Assembly: GCA_946413525.1 (NCBI GenBank)
Contig: CAMKKZ010000015.1
Coordinates: forward strand, 1 to 64,000
Direction: 5' to 3'
From: an uncultured Oribacterium sp.
Lineage (GTDB): Bacteria > Bacillota > Clostridia > Lachnospirales > Lachnospiraceae
Length of the DNA stretch: 64,000 nt
Shown here one piece after another: positions 38,579 to 47,364 of this stretch. The notes under the pieces are model-generated. The model did not search any database. It was not told the DNA's origin and saw nothing but the letters and a program-made list of their open reading frames with translations. A program made the translations under genes and the position numbers. Position 1 is the first letter of the stretch; every line of letters begins with the position of its first letter.

Positions 38579-40174
38579 TTGAAGTTTGACAGGCTGCAGG
38601 ACATGATTGCGCAGGCGCTGATGGCTGAGGTGGAAACTACGCCAAAGCCGGGGCTGGTTGACCGTCTTGACAATGGTGCCCATGAGGATATGGATATAGA
38701 GACTTTTGCGGCAAGCACAGAAGCGATCACGCCATATCTGGCGGAAATGTTTTTTGTGGCTTATCAGGGAATGCAGGGAATGGCGTCGGACAAGCTTCTT
38801 TCGGATGATTCCAGGGATGACGCGTCTTCGTCGGGCAATTTCCTGAACCATCCTGTTCATCCCGAGCGTTCGGATAATCCTGATGGACATGATCATGTTG
38901 CTCGTCCGGATTATCCTGATCATGTCGATGATTCGAGTAATGCTGCTCACCTCAATGCTGCTGACGATATAAATCCTGCTGCTCACCACGATGATGCCGA
39001 TGATATAAATCCTGCTGCTCATCCTAATGATGCTGGTGATATAAATCCTGCCGATTGCCGTGACCCTGCCAACAATATAAATCCTGCCAATCGCCCTGAT
39101 GATGCTGATGATTATAATCCTGCTGATGTTCCGGATTATACCGTATCGCATTTTTCCCCTGTGGAGACTTCATTTCCTACATTGACATCTTCGGATTCAT
39201 GGAGACTGGCTTTTTCCGGTCAGATTCCGGAAGGGGATTATACGAAGGAAGAATTGATATTTCTGCGTATCCGGGAAATTGGAAAGAGGGCAGAACAGGC
39301 GATGTATCTTGCCACGGGAGGTATCAATACCCATAAAGGGATGATTTTCAATATGGGTGTCCTTCTTGCGGCAGCAGGTTGTTATTTTCGACAGAGAGAT
39401 AATGAGGATCCGGCTGTCAGTGACGATATTTTGGAGACCGTATCCATAATCAACAAAATTCTGATGCTCACTCCGCGTTTATGCGGCAGGATTTTGAGGG
39501 ATGAGCTGGACAGGATGCGGGAGCGGGAACCTGTCACCCATGGAGAAAGGCTGTTTCATAAATTTGGAGAAACAGGGGTCAGGGGGCAAGCCATGGAAGG
39601 ATTTCCAATCCTCCGGGATGTTTCGGTTCCGGCAATGGCCAAATACCTTGAGCCTGCCCCTGAAATCCTTCGGGCAGTAAAAGATAATGCCGCTTTCCTG
39701 CAGTCCCTTTCCCTTTACCGGGAGCCGTGGAAAAGCCCTGTATACCTGAATGCTGTCTATATCAACGTCCTTCTTTCCATTGCGTCCGTGCTGGATGATA
39801 CCAATGTGCTTTTCAGGAGTTCCCATGCTGGAATGGAGCTTTTGAAAGAGGACTGCCGTTACGCTTTGTCCCTGGGCGGAGCCTTTACAGCGCGTGGCAT
39901 GGAGGCGGTGGAGGAATTGAATCTGGACCTTATCTGGAGGAACATCAGCCCGGGAGGCTCTGCGGACTGCCTTGCGGTGACAATTCTTCTTTGGGAGCTT
40001 GTCAATGAATTTAAGAGAGGTTCTGCAAATGAATTTTCAGGAGTTCCTGATGAGCCGGATTGCCCCGAAAGCGTTTCACTATGTCAGAACTTAGAGCAGC
40101 CAAAACCCACTCTGATAGATGAGCCGGTTTGCCCCGCAGGCGGTTCGTTATGTCAGAATTCAGAGCGGCAATAA
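38579..40174 (+). CDS. citG: Triphosphoribosyl-dephospho-CoA synthase with repeat insertion and repeat-derived tail
   Basis: A 531-residue CitG, which makes the citrate lyase prosthetic-group precursor from dephospho-CoA and ATP. The core is intact: EVETTPKPGLVDRLDNGAHEDM, FLRIREIGKRAEQAMYLATG with GGINTHKGMIF, GVRGQAMEGFP and the C-terminal GGSADCLAVT. The family is near 290 residues, so this protein is much longer. Residues about 80-205 are a D/N/P/A/H-rich insertion with DDINPAAH-type repeats. The last 50 or so residues (from NEFSGVPDEPDCP) are translated R2 repeat sequence (LCQN...KPTLIDEP). The start is TTG at 38579 after GGAGAGTGGAAGAGG. The pair with citX supports the assignment. Confidence 0.88.
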   Translation: MKFDRLQDMIAQALMAEVETTPKPGLVDRLDNGAHEDMDIETFAASTEAITPYLAEMFFVAYQGMQGMASDKLLSDDSRDDASSSGNFLNHPVHPERSDNPDGHDHVARPDYPDHVDDSSNAAHLNAADDINPAAHHDDADDINPAAHPNDAGDINPADCRDPANNINPANRPDDADDYNPADVPDYTVSHFSPVETSFPTLTSSDSWRLAFSGQIPEGDYTKEELIFLRIREIGKRAEQAMYLATGGINTHKGMIFNMGVLLAAAGCYFRQRDNEDPAVSDDILETVSIINKILMLTPRLCGRILRDELDRMREREPVTHGERLFHKFGETGVRGQAMEGFPILRDVSVPAMAKYLEPAPEILRAVKDNAAFLQSLSLYREPWKSPVYLNAVYINVLLSIASVLDDTNVLFRSSHAGMELLKEDCRYALSLGGAFTARGMEAVEELNLDLIWRNISPGGSADCLAVTILLWELVNEFKRGSANEFSGVPDEPDCPESVSLCQNLEQPKPTLIDEPVCPAGGSLCQNSERQ

Positions 40175-40335
40175 AACCACTCTAATAGATGAGCCTTGCT
40201 GACGCGATGCCGCATCGGTTTGTCATGAACTCAGAGTGGCTAAAACCCACTCTGATAGATGAGCCGGTTTGCCCCGAAAGCGTTTCGCAATGTTAGAATT
40301 CAGAGTGGCTAAAACCCACTCTGATAGATGAAGAA
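40040..40335 (+). repeat. R2 structured repeat array overlapping the end of citG
   Basis: About four units; the first two lie inside the citG reading frame and encode its tail. They carry GGTTTGTCATGAACTCAGAGTGG and the CCACTCTGATAG arm, with GCCCCGAAAGCGTTTC or GCCCCGCAGGCGGTTC in place of the usual first palindrome. The rest of 40336-40658 contains no gene that I can recognise. Confidence 0.85.
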
Positions 40336-40658
40336 GGTTCAGATTGAAGTCCGAAGGATTTCCGCGAACAGCAGGGGGATATGAATTCCGGCATTTTTTG
40401 GAATGATTCAGCCTTAGAGGACTAAAGCATCTGTAGCAAAGTATAAAATACTGCAAAGAAAAAGCTTTTTGGGAACGAGGTCAAAGTATCAGTCCGCTAA
40501 AGATCGGGGTAATGGAAACATATCTGGTTTTAATGGAACGGGGGTGAGGAAAGCGGGAGAGGATGAGAAGAACCCGAAAAAGTCAGTGTGATATCAAGCA
40601 AAGCAGGGAGTTTCAGAGAAATTAAAGAAACCAAAGAATAGCACAGAAAGGAGCAAAG

Positions 40659-43259
40659 ATGTACGAATGTCCCAGTTGCGCAGGGGATCTGCGCTTTGAT
40701 ATTTCGTTGCAAAAGCTGAAATGCTCGCACTGCGGCAATTCCTACGACCCGGCCGGGATTGAAAGGGAATGGGATGCTGAGGAACACCTGGATCCGGAGA
40801 ATTACCGGGTGCAGGTCTTCACCTGTCCCGAGTGCGGCGCGGAAATCGAAAGCACAAATCTTTCCGCAACCGGCTTTTGCAGCTACTGCGGTGCCGCCAC
40901 TGTTTTTTCCAGCCGTCTGAAGGATGAGAAACGGCCTGAAAAGATCATACCTTTTCGAATCAGCAAAGAGCAATGCAAGGACTCCTACCGCAAAATGATG
41001 AACAGGCATCCTTATACCTCCAAATTGCTGAAGGATCCGGAATTCCTGAATAATTTCGTTGGCTTTTACCTTCCTTATTGGTGCTATGATTCCGGAATTC
41101 ACGATACATTATCGATTTCCGGAAAAAAGACTTATCATCGTGGCAATTACGAATACATTGATACATATGGCCTGACAGCACATCTGGATGCCGACTACGC
41201 GGGTCTTTCCTATGACGCCTCCAGTTCTTTTGATGACCATATCAGTGGGAGAATCGCGCCTTACAGTGTATTTGACATGGTGGACTTTGCTCCGGGCTAT
41301 CTTTTGGGATTTTACGCGGACACGGCAGATGTGCCGGCAAAGGTTTATTCCGATGACGCGGCAAAGTTTATTGCTGAGGACATTGTGGATAATTACGAAA
41401 AAACTCCCGCTTTCCGTGGTTATACCATTGACAATGAAAAATCATCCCTCCAAATCGCGAGGCAGCTTCACAGGACCATGAAAGAGCGGAGGGCCATGTT
41501 CCCGGTCTGGTTCCTGACCTGGAGAAAGGGCGATCGAGTCGCCTATTCCGTCGTGAATGGCGCCACCGGCAAAATCTACGCAGATATTCCCGTAGACTGG
41601 TTTGGATTTTTTATTGGCTTCTTTCTGATTTCCGTACTTATTTTTGTTCTTTTGAATCTTGTTTTTTCCCTTTCCCTTACACCCAAGGTGACATTGGTGG
41701 TCACGGCTTTTCTGTCCCTGCTCACGATCTTTTTGAATTATCTGGAAACGAGGGCAATTCTGGAGAGGGAGCTTCATGTTCTTGACCAGGGCTTCCAATG
41801 GAAAAATCAGGGCAGTATTGGGGCCAGTGCCACATTGAACAATGCCTTTAAAGGAGGAAATTCGGCTCTTCGGGAAGCTGCGGATGAAATGATAAAAGAA
41901 AAGGAGAAAGAGAAGGAAAAGGAAAGGCTCAGTGCTGAGAATTCTTTGGATAATCAAAATCCTCAAGATTTCCAAAATGCCGGGAATTCTCAGGGCTATC
42001 AAAATGCTGAGAACCCCTATGGCTACCAAAATGCCGGGAATTCTCAGGGCTATCAAAATGCTGAGAACCCCTATGGCTATCAAAATGCCAGGACTCCTCA
42101 GGGCTATCAAAATGCTGAGAATCCCTATGGCTATCAAAATCCCCAGGGTTCTCAAAACGTACAAAACAATCAGGCTTTCATGTTCGGACAGACCGCCGGA
42201 CAGCCTCAGCAGGGCTTCAATTCAGCAGGTCAGCCGCAGGCCGGCTTTGTTTCGGCAGGCGGATTCTCAGGCTACGGCCAGATGAACAATGTCCAGCCGG
42301 GCTACGGCCAGATGAACAACGCTCAGCCGGGTTACGGCCAGATGAACAATGCCCAGCCGGGTTATGGCCAGATGAACAATGCTCAGCCGGGTTACGGCCA
42401 GATGAACAATGCCCAGCCGGGTTATGGCCAGATGAACAATGCCCAGCCGGGCTACGGCCAGATGAACAACGCTCAGCCGGGTTACGGCCAGATGAACAAT
42501 GCCCAGCCGGGTTACGGCCAGAATAACAGTTTTCAGTCGGGCTATAACGGTCAGCCTGTATTTGGCCAACCCGGATCCGGCCAGCCCGCATTTGGTCAAT
42601 CTGAAAATGTCCAGTCTGCTTACAGCACCCAATCCGGATACGGTACTCAATCCGGTTATGGCGCCCAGCCAGGCTATAACGGAGTGCCTGTCGGCGGTAC
42701 GCCGTATGCTGATGGATTTGCCTATGAATCTGACGAACAAGAAGATGATGAGAATCCCTATGATTCCGGAAATGGCAGCGGTACTTCATCTTATAGAAAC
42801 AAGAGCGGAAAACGTCAGACGAAAACAAAGGACAAGAAAAAGAAAGAGAAAAAGAAAGAAAACTCAATTACCAGTATTATTAGCGGTCTCTTCATAGCAA
42901 TAGGATGTGTTTGCGCATTAGGCGGCGAATGGATCATAGACTGGGTTTTCGATCATTTTCTTGAAAGTTTCCTGATCATCCTGATGCTGACAACGATCAT
43001 AATGTTTTTTGTGATCGTCGGGGAAAAGAAAAAGATGAATACGGGAAGCTTTTCTGAAGCTTTTGGATCCGTGGCAGCCATTGTGGTCAGCGTGGTGGTC
43101 AGCGTATGGAATCCATTCGAGGATATGATTTATTACGGGGCCTGCATTTTCAGTTTTCTGGCCGTTGGCTGGAATATCATAGGAATACTCCGCAAGTACA
43201 ATTTGCTTTGTACAAGGCCATTGCCGCAGGAGTTCAACAGGGAGGGAGGACAGCAATGA
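40659..43259 (+). CDS. Zinc-ribbon multi-pass membrane protein with long Gln/Gly/Tyr repeat region
   Basis: An 866-residue protein. Two N-terminal zinc ribbons (CPSC...CSHC at 4-26; CPEC...CSYC at about 55-77) resemble TFIIB-type zinc-ribbon proteins found next to TPM/YgcG-family genes. A folded domain (about 80-310) with FYLPYWCYD and WFLTWRKGDRVAYSVVNG precedes two TM helices (about 312-340, 345-368). A charged KEKEKEKE coil and a Q/N/G/Y repeat region (about 425-660) follow, with units YQNAENPYGYQN (54 bp) and GYGQMNNAQP (30 bp). The C-terminal 140 residues hold a Lys-rich stretch and about four TM helices. The ATG at 40659 follows AAAGGAGC. It overlaps the next gene by 4 bp (ATGA), so the two are probably a functional pair. 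Confidence 0.85.
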   Translation: MYECPSCAGDLRFDISLQKLKCSHCGNSYDPAGIEREWDAEEHLDPENYRVQVFTCPECGAEIESTNLSATGFCSYCGAATVFSSRLKDEKRPEKIIPFRISKEQCKDSYRKMMNRHPYTSKLLKDPEFLNNFVGFYLPYWCYDSGIHDTLSISGKKTYHRGNYEYIDTYGLTAHLDADYAGLSYDASSSFDDHISGRIAPYSVFDMVDFAPGYLLGFYADTADVPAKVYSDDAAKFIAEDIVDNYEKTPAFRGYTIDNEKSSLQIARQLHRTMKERRAMFPVWFLTWRKGDRVAYSVVNGATGKIYADIPVDWFGFFIGFFLISVLIFVLLNLVFSLSLTPKVTLVVTAFLSLLTIFLNYLETRAILERELHVLDQGFQWKNQGSIGASATLNNAFKGGNSALREAADEMIKEKEKEKEKERLSAENSLDNQNPQDFQNAGNSQGYQNAENPYGYQNAGNSQGYQNAENPYGYQNARTPQGYQNAENPYGYQNPQGSQNVQNNQAFMFGQTAGQPQQGFNSAGQPQAGFVSAGGFSGYGQMNNVQPGYGQMNNAQPGYGQMNNAQPGYGQMNNAQPGYGQMNNAQPGYGQMNNAQPGYGQMNNAQPGYGQMNNAQPGYGQNNSFQSGYNGQPVFGQPGSGQPAFGQSENVQSAYSTQSGYGTQSGYGAQPGYNGVPVGGTPYADGFAYESDEQEDDENPYDSGNGSGTSSYRNKSGKRQTKTKDKKKKEKKKENSITSIISGLFIAIGCVCALGGEWIIDWVFDHFLESFLIILMLTTIIMFFVIVGEKKKMNTGSFSEAFGSVAAIVVSVVVSVWNPFEDMIYYGACIFSFLAVGWNIIGILRKYNLLCTRPLPQEFNREGGQQ
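41967..42150 (+). repeat. 54-bp coding tandem repeat
   Basis: About three copies of a unit encoding GYQNAENPYGYQNAGNSQ, in frame within the zinc-ribbon membrane protein. Confidence 0.9.
42270..42525 (+). repeat. 30-bp coding tandem repeat, eight full copies
   Basis: Units start every 30 bp from 42270 (GGCTACGGCCAGATGAACAA...) and encode GYGQMNNAQP. Synonymous C/T changes alternate between units (GGCTAC, GGTTAC, GGTTAT), which argues for homogenisation by recombination. Confidence 0.95.
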
Positions 43260-44323
43260 AAAAGAAGAGAGCATTTTTCCGGCATATCCCGATTTGTCTT
43301 ACGCTGTGTTCCGTGTTGTGCCTTTCCCTGAATGTGCTCCCCTATAACAATATTCCAGGTATAAACAATGCATCCGGCATATTTTGTTCAGATTTTTCCC
43401 CAGCATCCCTTGTGCTGCGGAAAAACCTTCAGATTTTTCCTGCATCCCTTGTCTATGCGGAGGAGATAGATGCATCGGCCTATGAGCAATGGCTTCTTGA
43501 GGGGGAAGCCGGGGAAGATAATGGGAATGAGGCTGAGGCTGAAGCTGAAAGCAATGAAGAAGCTGTCAATGATGGGGAGCTCAATAATGACGGAAGCTAC
43601 GCCGATGAAGCGAATGGTGAAGAAGCCGAATACTTTTATTATACAAATGAGGATACAGGGTATTCCATCTATATTGATGACGGGGAATTTCTTCTTAGCG
43701 GAGATGAGATTGAAAGGCTTGCGGACAGGATGTGGCCGATAACGGCCTACGGTCATGCGGCTTTTGTTTCAGGCCGTTCTGACACGGGTTCCGCAGCGGA
43801 ATACGCGTTTAATTTGTATGAGCAGCTTTTTTCAATGGACAGCGGCATCCTTTTCCTTTTTGACATGGACGACAGGGAAATCCGGATCGAAATGGATGGG
43901 GAAATCTACAAGACTATCGGCAGGGGCGACGCGAATAACATTGCGGATAATGTTTACCGTTATGCTACGAATGGGGATTTTTTCACCTGTGCGGATACCG
44001 CCTTTATGCAGGCCATGAAAATCCTTGAAGGACAGTGGATCGCAAGGCCGATGAAATGGATTACGAACATCCTGCTTTCCCTGATTCTGGGGCTTTTGAT
44101 CAACTACATGATTCTATGGCTGGCGCGGAACAAGTTCAAACCCTCCGCGTCGGAGATCCTTGACAACATGGATGTGAATATCAATATTCAGAATCCGAAG
44201 GCCAATTTCCGGAACCAGCAGAAAATCTACCATCCGCCATCCAGGAGCAGCGGCGGAGGGGGCAGAAGCGGTGGCGGTGGCGGAGGAGGCCATTCCGGTG
44301 GCGGAGGAGGCCACGGCTTCTAA
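43256..44323 (+). CDS. TPM-domain (TLP18.3/Psb32/YgcG-type) membrane protein
   Basis: A 355-residue exported protein. The basic N-terminus and hydrophobic stretch (ICLTLCSVLCLSLNVL) form a signal peptide. An acidic linker (E/A/N-rich, about 75-115) precedes the TPM domain (about 120-250; GYSIYIDDGEFLLSGDEIER, YAFNLYEQLF, GILFLFDMDDREIRIEMDG). A TM helix (about 263-285) and a Ser/Gly-rich tail ending GGGGGHGF complete it. TPM proteins occur in envelope stress and complex assembly. Residues about 30-66 are encoded by sequence resembling the rpoB leader hairpins, which lengthens the segment after the signal peptide. The ATG at 43256 overlaps the upstream TGA. Confidence 0.85.
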   Translation: MKKKRAFFRHIPICLTLCSVLCLSLNVLPYNNIPGINNASGIFCSDFSPASLVLRKNLQIFPASLVYAEEIDASAYEQWLLEGEAGEDNGNEAEAEAESNEEAVNDGELNNDGSYADEANGEEAEYFYYTNEDTGYSIYIDDGEFLLSGDEIERLADRMWPITAYGHAAFVSGRSDTGSAAEYAFNLYEQLFSMDSGILFLFDMDDREIRIEMDGEIYKTIGRGDANNIADNVYRYATNGDFFTCADTAFMQAMKILEGQWIARPMKWITNILLSLILGLLINYMILWLARNKFKPSASEILDNMDVNINIQNPKANFRNQQKIYHPPSRSSGGGGRSGGGGGGGHSGGGGGHGF

Positions 44324-44330
44324 GGAAACG

Positions 44331-44420
44331 CTGATTTAAGTGTTTCCGTTGCTGAAAACGCGCCGCGTAGCGGCAAATTTCCTTTGTGTTTTTGTGTACA
44401 TCATCAGGAAAGGAAGAAAC
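44331..44420 (-). repeat. R3 dispersed element, copy 2, and following 20-bp repeats
   Basis: Reverse-orientation match to 30810-30899, including CGGCAAATTTCC and GGAAACGCTGATTTAAG. It starts 7 bp after the TPM gene stop. Just after it, CCCTGCAGCCGCGTCACAAG is repeated (44441-44485). No gene is seen in 44324-44590. Confidence 0.75.
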
Positions 44421-44590
44421 TTTGCTCATGTAAATCCGCGGCCCTGCAGCCGCGTCACAAGCCCTGCAGCCGCGTCACAAGCCCTGCAAGTCTACAGCCT
44501 GGCCGGACATTACAGATGTTCAGTCAGGCTGTATTATTACTCACGGACACTATGATCTGCCGGTTAAGAAGGGGGTAATTCACCCGGAGT

Positions 44591-45859
44591 TTATCCTTCG
44601 CAGTCAATGCTGTATACCTTCACATAGCGCCCGCTTCTTGAGTTGAAGAAAATCCTGTCACCGGCGTGGGAATAAATTGCGTGGGGGTGCGCGTCCTGTC
44701 CCAGCCAGTCGCTCTTATGCTTGCATTGGGGGATCCACTTGAGCTTCCCCGCGTCCCAGTCCGGGATCACCCGGCTCACATACTCGCCGTCCTTTTTGTG
44801 GGGATCCGGGCCGTTATCGGTGCTGTTCTCCCGCACGATCTTCACATCATCCGGGAATTTGAAATACCCGTCGCACACCAGGTTCATGTCATGATCCATC
44901 GTGAAGTGGCCATAGGCATTGTATTCCTCCGGCAGCGCGATTTCCCAGTATTTCCCGGAGGGCAGCTCATATTTTCCGACCATGGCGGGCCCGCCCTCAT
45001 AGCCTCCGTGGTAGATTACGATCTGCCCGTCATCGCTCCACATCTCGTGGCATACCCAGTCACCGCGCTTTCTTGGATAGCCGGCCGGATTTCCCAGCGT
45101 GTCCTTCCCCTCCGTACGCACCCGGCGGATTTCATCCTTCCGATGGTCATAAATCCAGATCCTGCGAATGCCGCAGTCGAAGGAGGGCCATTCATGATTG
45201 TACATGATGAGCTCGGGATCCTTCGGATTAAACTGGACATGGGTGATCCAGCATTTCGGCACCGTCTTTTCATACAGCAGCTCGCCGGTGGCGGTATCAT
45301 AGACGCAAAGATAGCTCTGCAGGTTTTCCTCCTGCACGCGGCCGTCAATGTCATAGACCGGCCTCCTGTCCAGGCCGCTTCCTTCCGTCTCGGGGTCATA
45401 ATCCAGGCACCTTCCATCGGTCATCGGCACGCACAGGAGCCTCCCGTCCGATGAGACATGGGTAAAGGCCGTCATCCTGTCCCCCGGAATCCTCGCAAGC
45501 TGCGTTTCCTTCCCATCCAGGCCGACCTTGCAAATCATGTTGTCCCTGATGTAATAGGCGATGCAGCGGTCCGTGTCCAGGCAGACGCTGGCCTTGCTGA
45601 GGCCCCTGCCGGGGCTGCAGTCAAAATAAACATAGCTTTTCATGATCCCGTTTCCATTATTCGTCAGGATTCTTTCTTCCCCGCTTTCGAGGTCCCTGAC
45701 CATAACATTTGGCGAACCGCCCTTGTCCGTGATCATGAACAGGTACCTGTCGTCCCTGCTCAGGGAGGAACAGGTAAAATAGAGAAGCTGGGTATTATAT
45801 CCATCATTTTCCCCCGGGCATCCGCTTACGAGGACGCGGTTCCGAATAGCGTGTTCCAT
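44591..45859 (-). CDS. Oligogalacturonate lyase-like beta-propeller protein
   Basis: A 422-residue minus-strand protein resembling oligogalacturonate lyase (Ogl, PL22-type), which degrades short unsaturated pectin fragments in the cytoplasm. TQLLYFTCSSLSRDDRYLF, HVQFNPKDPELIMYNHEWPS with GIRRIWIYD, WVCHEMWSDDGQIVIYHGG and HPHAIYSHAGDRIFFNSRSG are seven-bladed-propeller repeats with the conserved His residues. It has no signal peptide. The start chosen is ATG at 45859 with GAAAGGGGGA upstream; the frame opens with a TTG at 45880 that overlaps the ribosome-binding site. It lies downstream of the TRAP transporter genes on the same strand, which suggests uptake and use of uronate oligomers. Confidence 0.85.
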   Translation of the reverse strand: MEHAIRNRVLVSGCPGENDGYNTQLLYFTCSSLSRDDRYLFMITDKGGSPNVMVRDLESGEERILTNNGNGIMKSYVYFDCSPGRGLSKASVCLDTDRCIAYYIRDNMICKVGLDGKETQLARIPGDRMTAFTHVSSDGRLLCVPMTDGRCLDYDPETEGSGLDRRPVYDIDGRVQEENLQSYLCVYDTATGELLYEKTVPKCWITHVQFNPKDPELIMYNHEWPSFDCGIRRIWIYDHRKDEIRRVRTEGKDTLGNPAGYPRKRGDWVCHEMWSDDGQIVIYHGGYEGGPAMVGKYELPSGKYWEIALPEEYNAYGHFTMDHDMNLVCDGYFKFPDDVKIVRENSTDNGPDPHKKDGEYVSRVIPDWDAGKLKWIPQCKHKSDWLGQDAHPHAIYSHAGDRIFFNSRSGRYVKVYSIDCEG

Positions 45860-45948
45860 AATATAAATTCCCCCTTTCAAAACCTCTCATTTTCGAAATA
45901 CTTTACTTTTAATGCATCATTTATGCAAGGCTTCACTTTGGAAATGAA

Positions 45949-45993
45949 GAAAACCGGCATATTGTTTTAAAGAACAACATACCGGTTTTTCAA
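45949..45993 (-). terminator. Terminator between dctM and the lyase-like gene
   Basis: AAAACCGG.AT.TTGTT pairs with AACAACAT.CCGGTTTT (45952-45989), with T-runs on either strand. It should reduce read-through from the TRAP operon into the lyase-like gene. Confidence 0.7.
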
Positions 45994-46071
45994 TTCTGGA
46001 TTTAAACGTCTAATTACGAAAAATATATTCGTAATTACGAATCCCTGGCATATTTACCCACATTATTTCCG

Positions 46072-47364
46072 CTATCCCATAAGGAGGTGCGGCAGGAAGA
46101 GGCTGATTTCCGGAATAAAGGTGATCAGCAGCAGGGAGATGATCATGCAAAGGTAGAAGGGCAGGGTCGCCTTCACAACCTGCTCCATCGGGAGCTTGGC
46201 CACGGCGGAACCGATGAAAAGAACGCTTCCGACGGGCGGCGTCAGGAGGCCGATGCCGCAGTTCAGGATGACCATGATACCGAACTGGATGGGGTCGATG
46301 CCGATGGAAACGGCAATTGGCAGCAGGATAGGGGTGGCGATCAGGATGATCGGAGCCATGTCCATGATGCAGCCCAGGATCAGAAGGATTACATTCAGGA
46401 GCAGCGCGATCACCACCGGGCTGGAGCTGACGCTTGTAATAGCCTTCGCGGCCATGTCAGGGACATGCAGGAGCGTCAGGCAGTTGCCGAAGACCGCGGA
46501 TGTGGAAATCAGGATCAGCACGATGGAAAGCGTGTCCACGCAGTCCCCAAGCACTCTCCAGACGCCCTTCCAGTCGAGGCCCTTGTAGATGAAGACGCTG
46601 ACGATCAGGCTGTAGACAACCGCGATAGCAGCGGATTCCGTCGCCGTGAATATGCCCCCGATAACGCCAACAACAACGATGATGATGGCGGCAAGGGCCC
46701 AGAAGGAAACGGAGAGCTGCTTAAGGAACACCTTAAGGTTGAAGGGATCGCCCTTCGGGTAATTACGCTTCTTGGAAATGATGTAGGATCCGACCATGAG
46801 GGATCCGGCCAGAAGCGCCCCGGGAATGTATCCCGCCAGGAAAAGGCTTCCGACGGAAAGGCTGCCCGCCGTCGTGGCATAAATGACCATGTTGTGGCTG
46901 GGAGGGACCAGAAGGCCCTCGCAGGACGAGGTAATGGTGACCGCCGTGGAGAAATCCCTGTCATAGCCCTGATCCTCCATCATCGGGATCAGGATTGAGC
47001 CGAGGGAAGCCGTGTCAGCCGCGGCCGAACCGGAGATGCCTCCGAAGAAATAAGAGGCGACAATGTTCACCATGGCCATACCGCCGGTCATCCAGCCGAC
47101 CAGGGAATTCGCCAGCGCGATCAGCTTCTCGGAGATGCCGCCGCTGCCCATCAGGCAGCCCATGGTAATGAAGAAGGGAACCGCCATCAGGGAGAAGGAG
47201 CTGATGCCCTTGACCATCTGCTGGCACAGCCCCTGGAGGCCCATGCCGTATATCTTCATGCAGATGATCGATGCCAGCGCCACAGCGTAGGCGATGGGGA
47301 AACGCAGGATAACCAGGATCAAAAAGCCGCCCAACAGGGCGAAAATTGCCAGACTTGCGTTCAT
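46072..47364 (-). CDS. dctM: TRAP transporter large permease
   Basis: A 430-residue, about 12-TM protein. It is the ion-coupled translocating subunit of a tripartite ATP-independent periplasmic transporter for carboxylates or uronates. MALLGGFLILVILRFPIAYA-like N-terminus, GGISGSAAADTASLGSILIP, EGLLVPPSHNMVIYA and GLLTPPVGSVLFIGSAV are DctM hallmarks. The GTG/ATG start at 47364 overlaps the dctQ stop by 4 bp (ATGA), indicating translational coupling. Order dctP-dctQ-dctM on the minus strand is standard. Confidence 0.96.
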   Translation of the reverse strand: MNASLAIFALLGGFLILVILRFPIAYAVALASIICMKIYGMGLQGLCQQMVKGISSFSLMAVPFFITMGCLMGSGGISEKLIALANSLVGWMTGGMAMVNIVASYFFGGISGSAAADTASLGSILIPMMEDQGYDRDFSTAVTITSSCEGLLVPPSHNMVIYATTAGSLSVGSLFLAGYIPGALLAGSLMVGSYIISKKRNYPKGDPFNLKVFLKQLSVSFWALAAIIIVVVGVIGGIFTATESAAIAVVYSLIVSVFIYKGLDWKGVWRVLGDCVDTLSIVLILISTSAVFGNCLTLLHVPDMAAKAITSVSSSPVVIALLLNVILLILGCIMDMAPIILIATPILLPIAVSIGIDPIQFGIMVILNCGIGLLTPPVGSVLFIGSAVAKLPMEQVVKATLPFYLCMIISLLLITFIPEISLFLPHLLMG

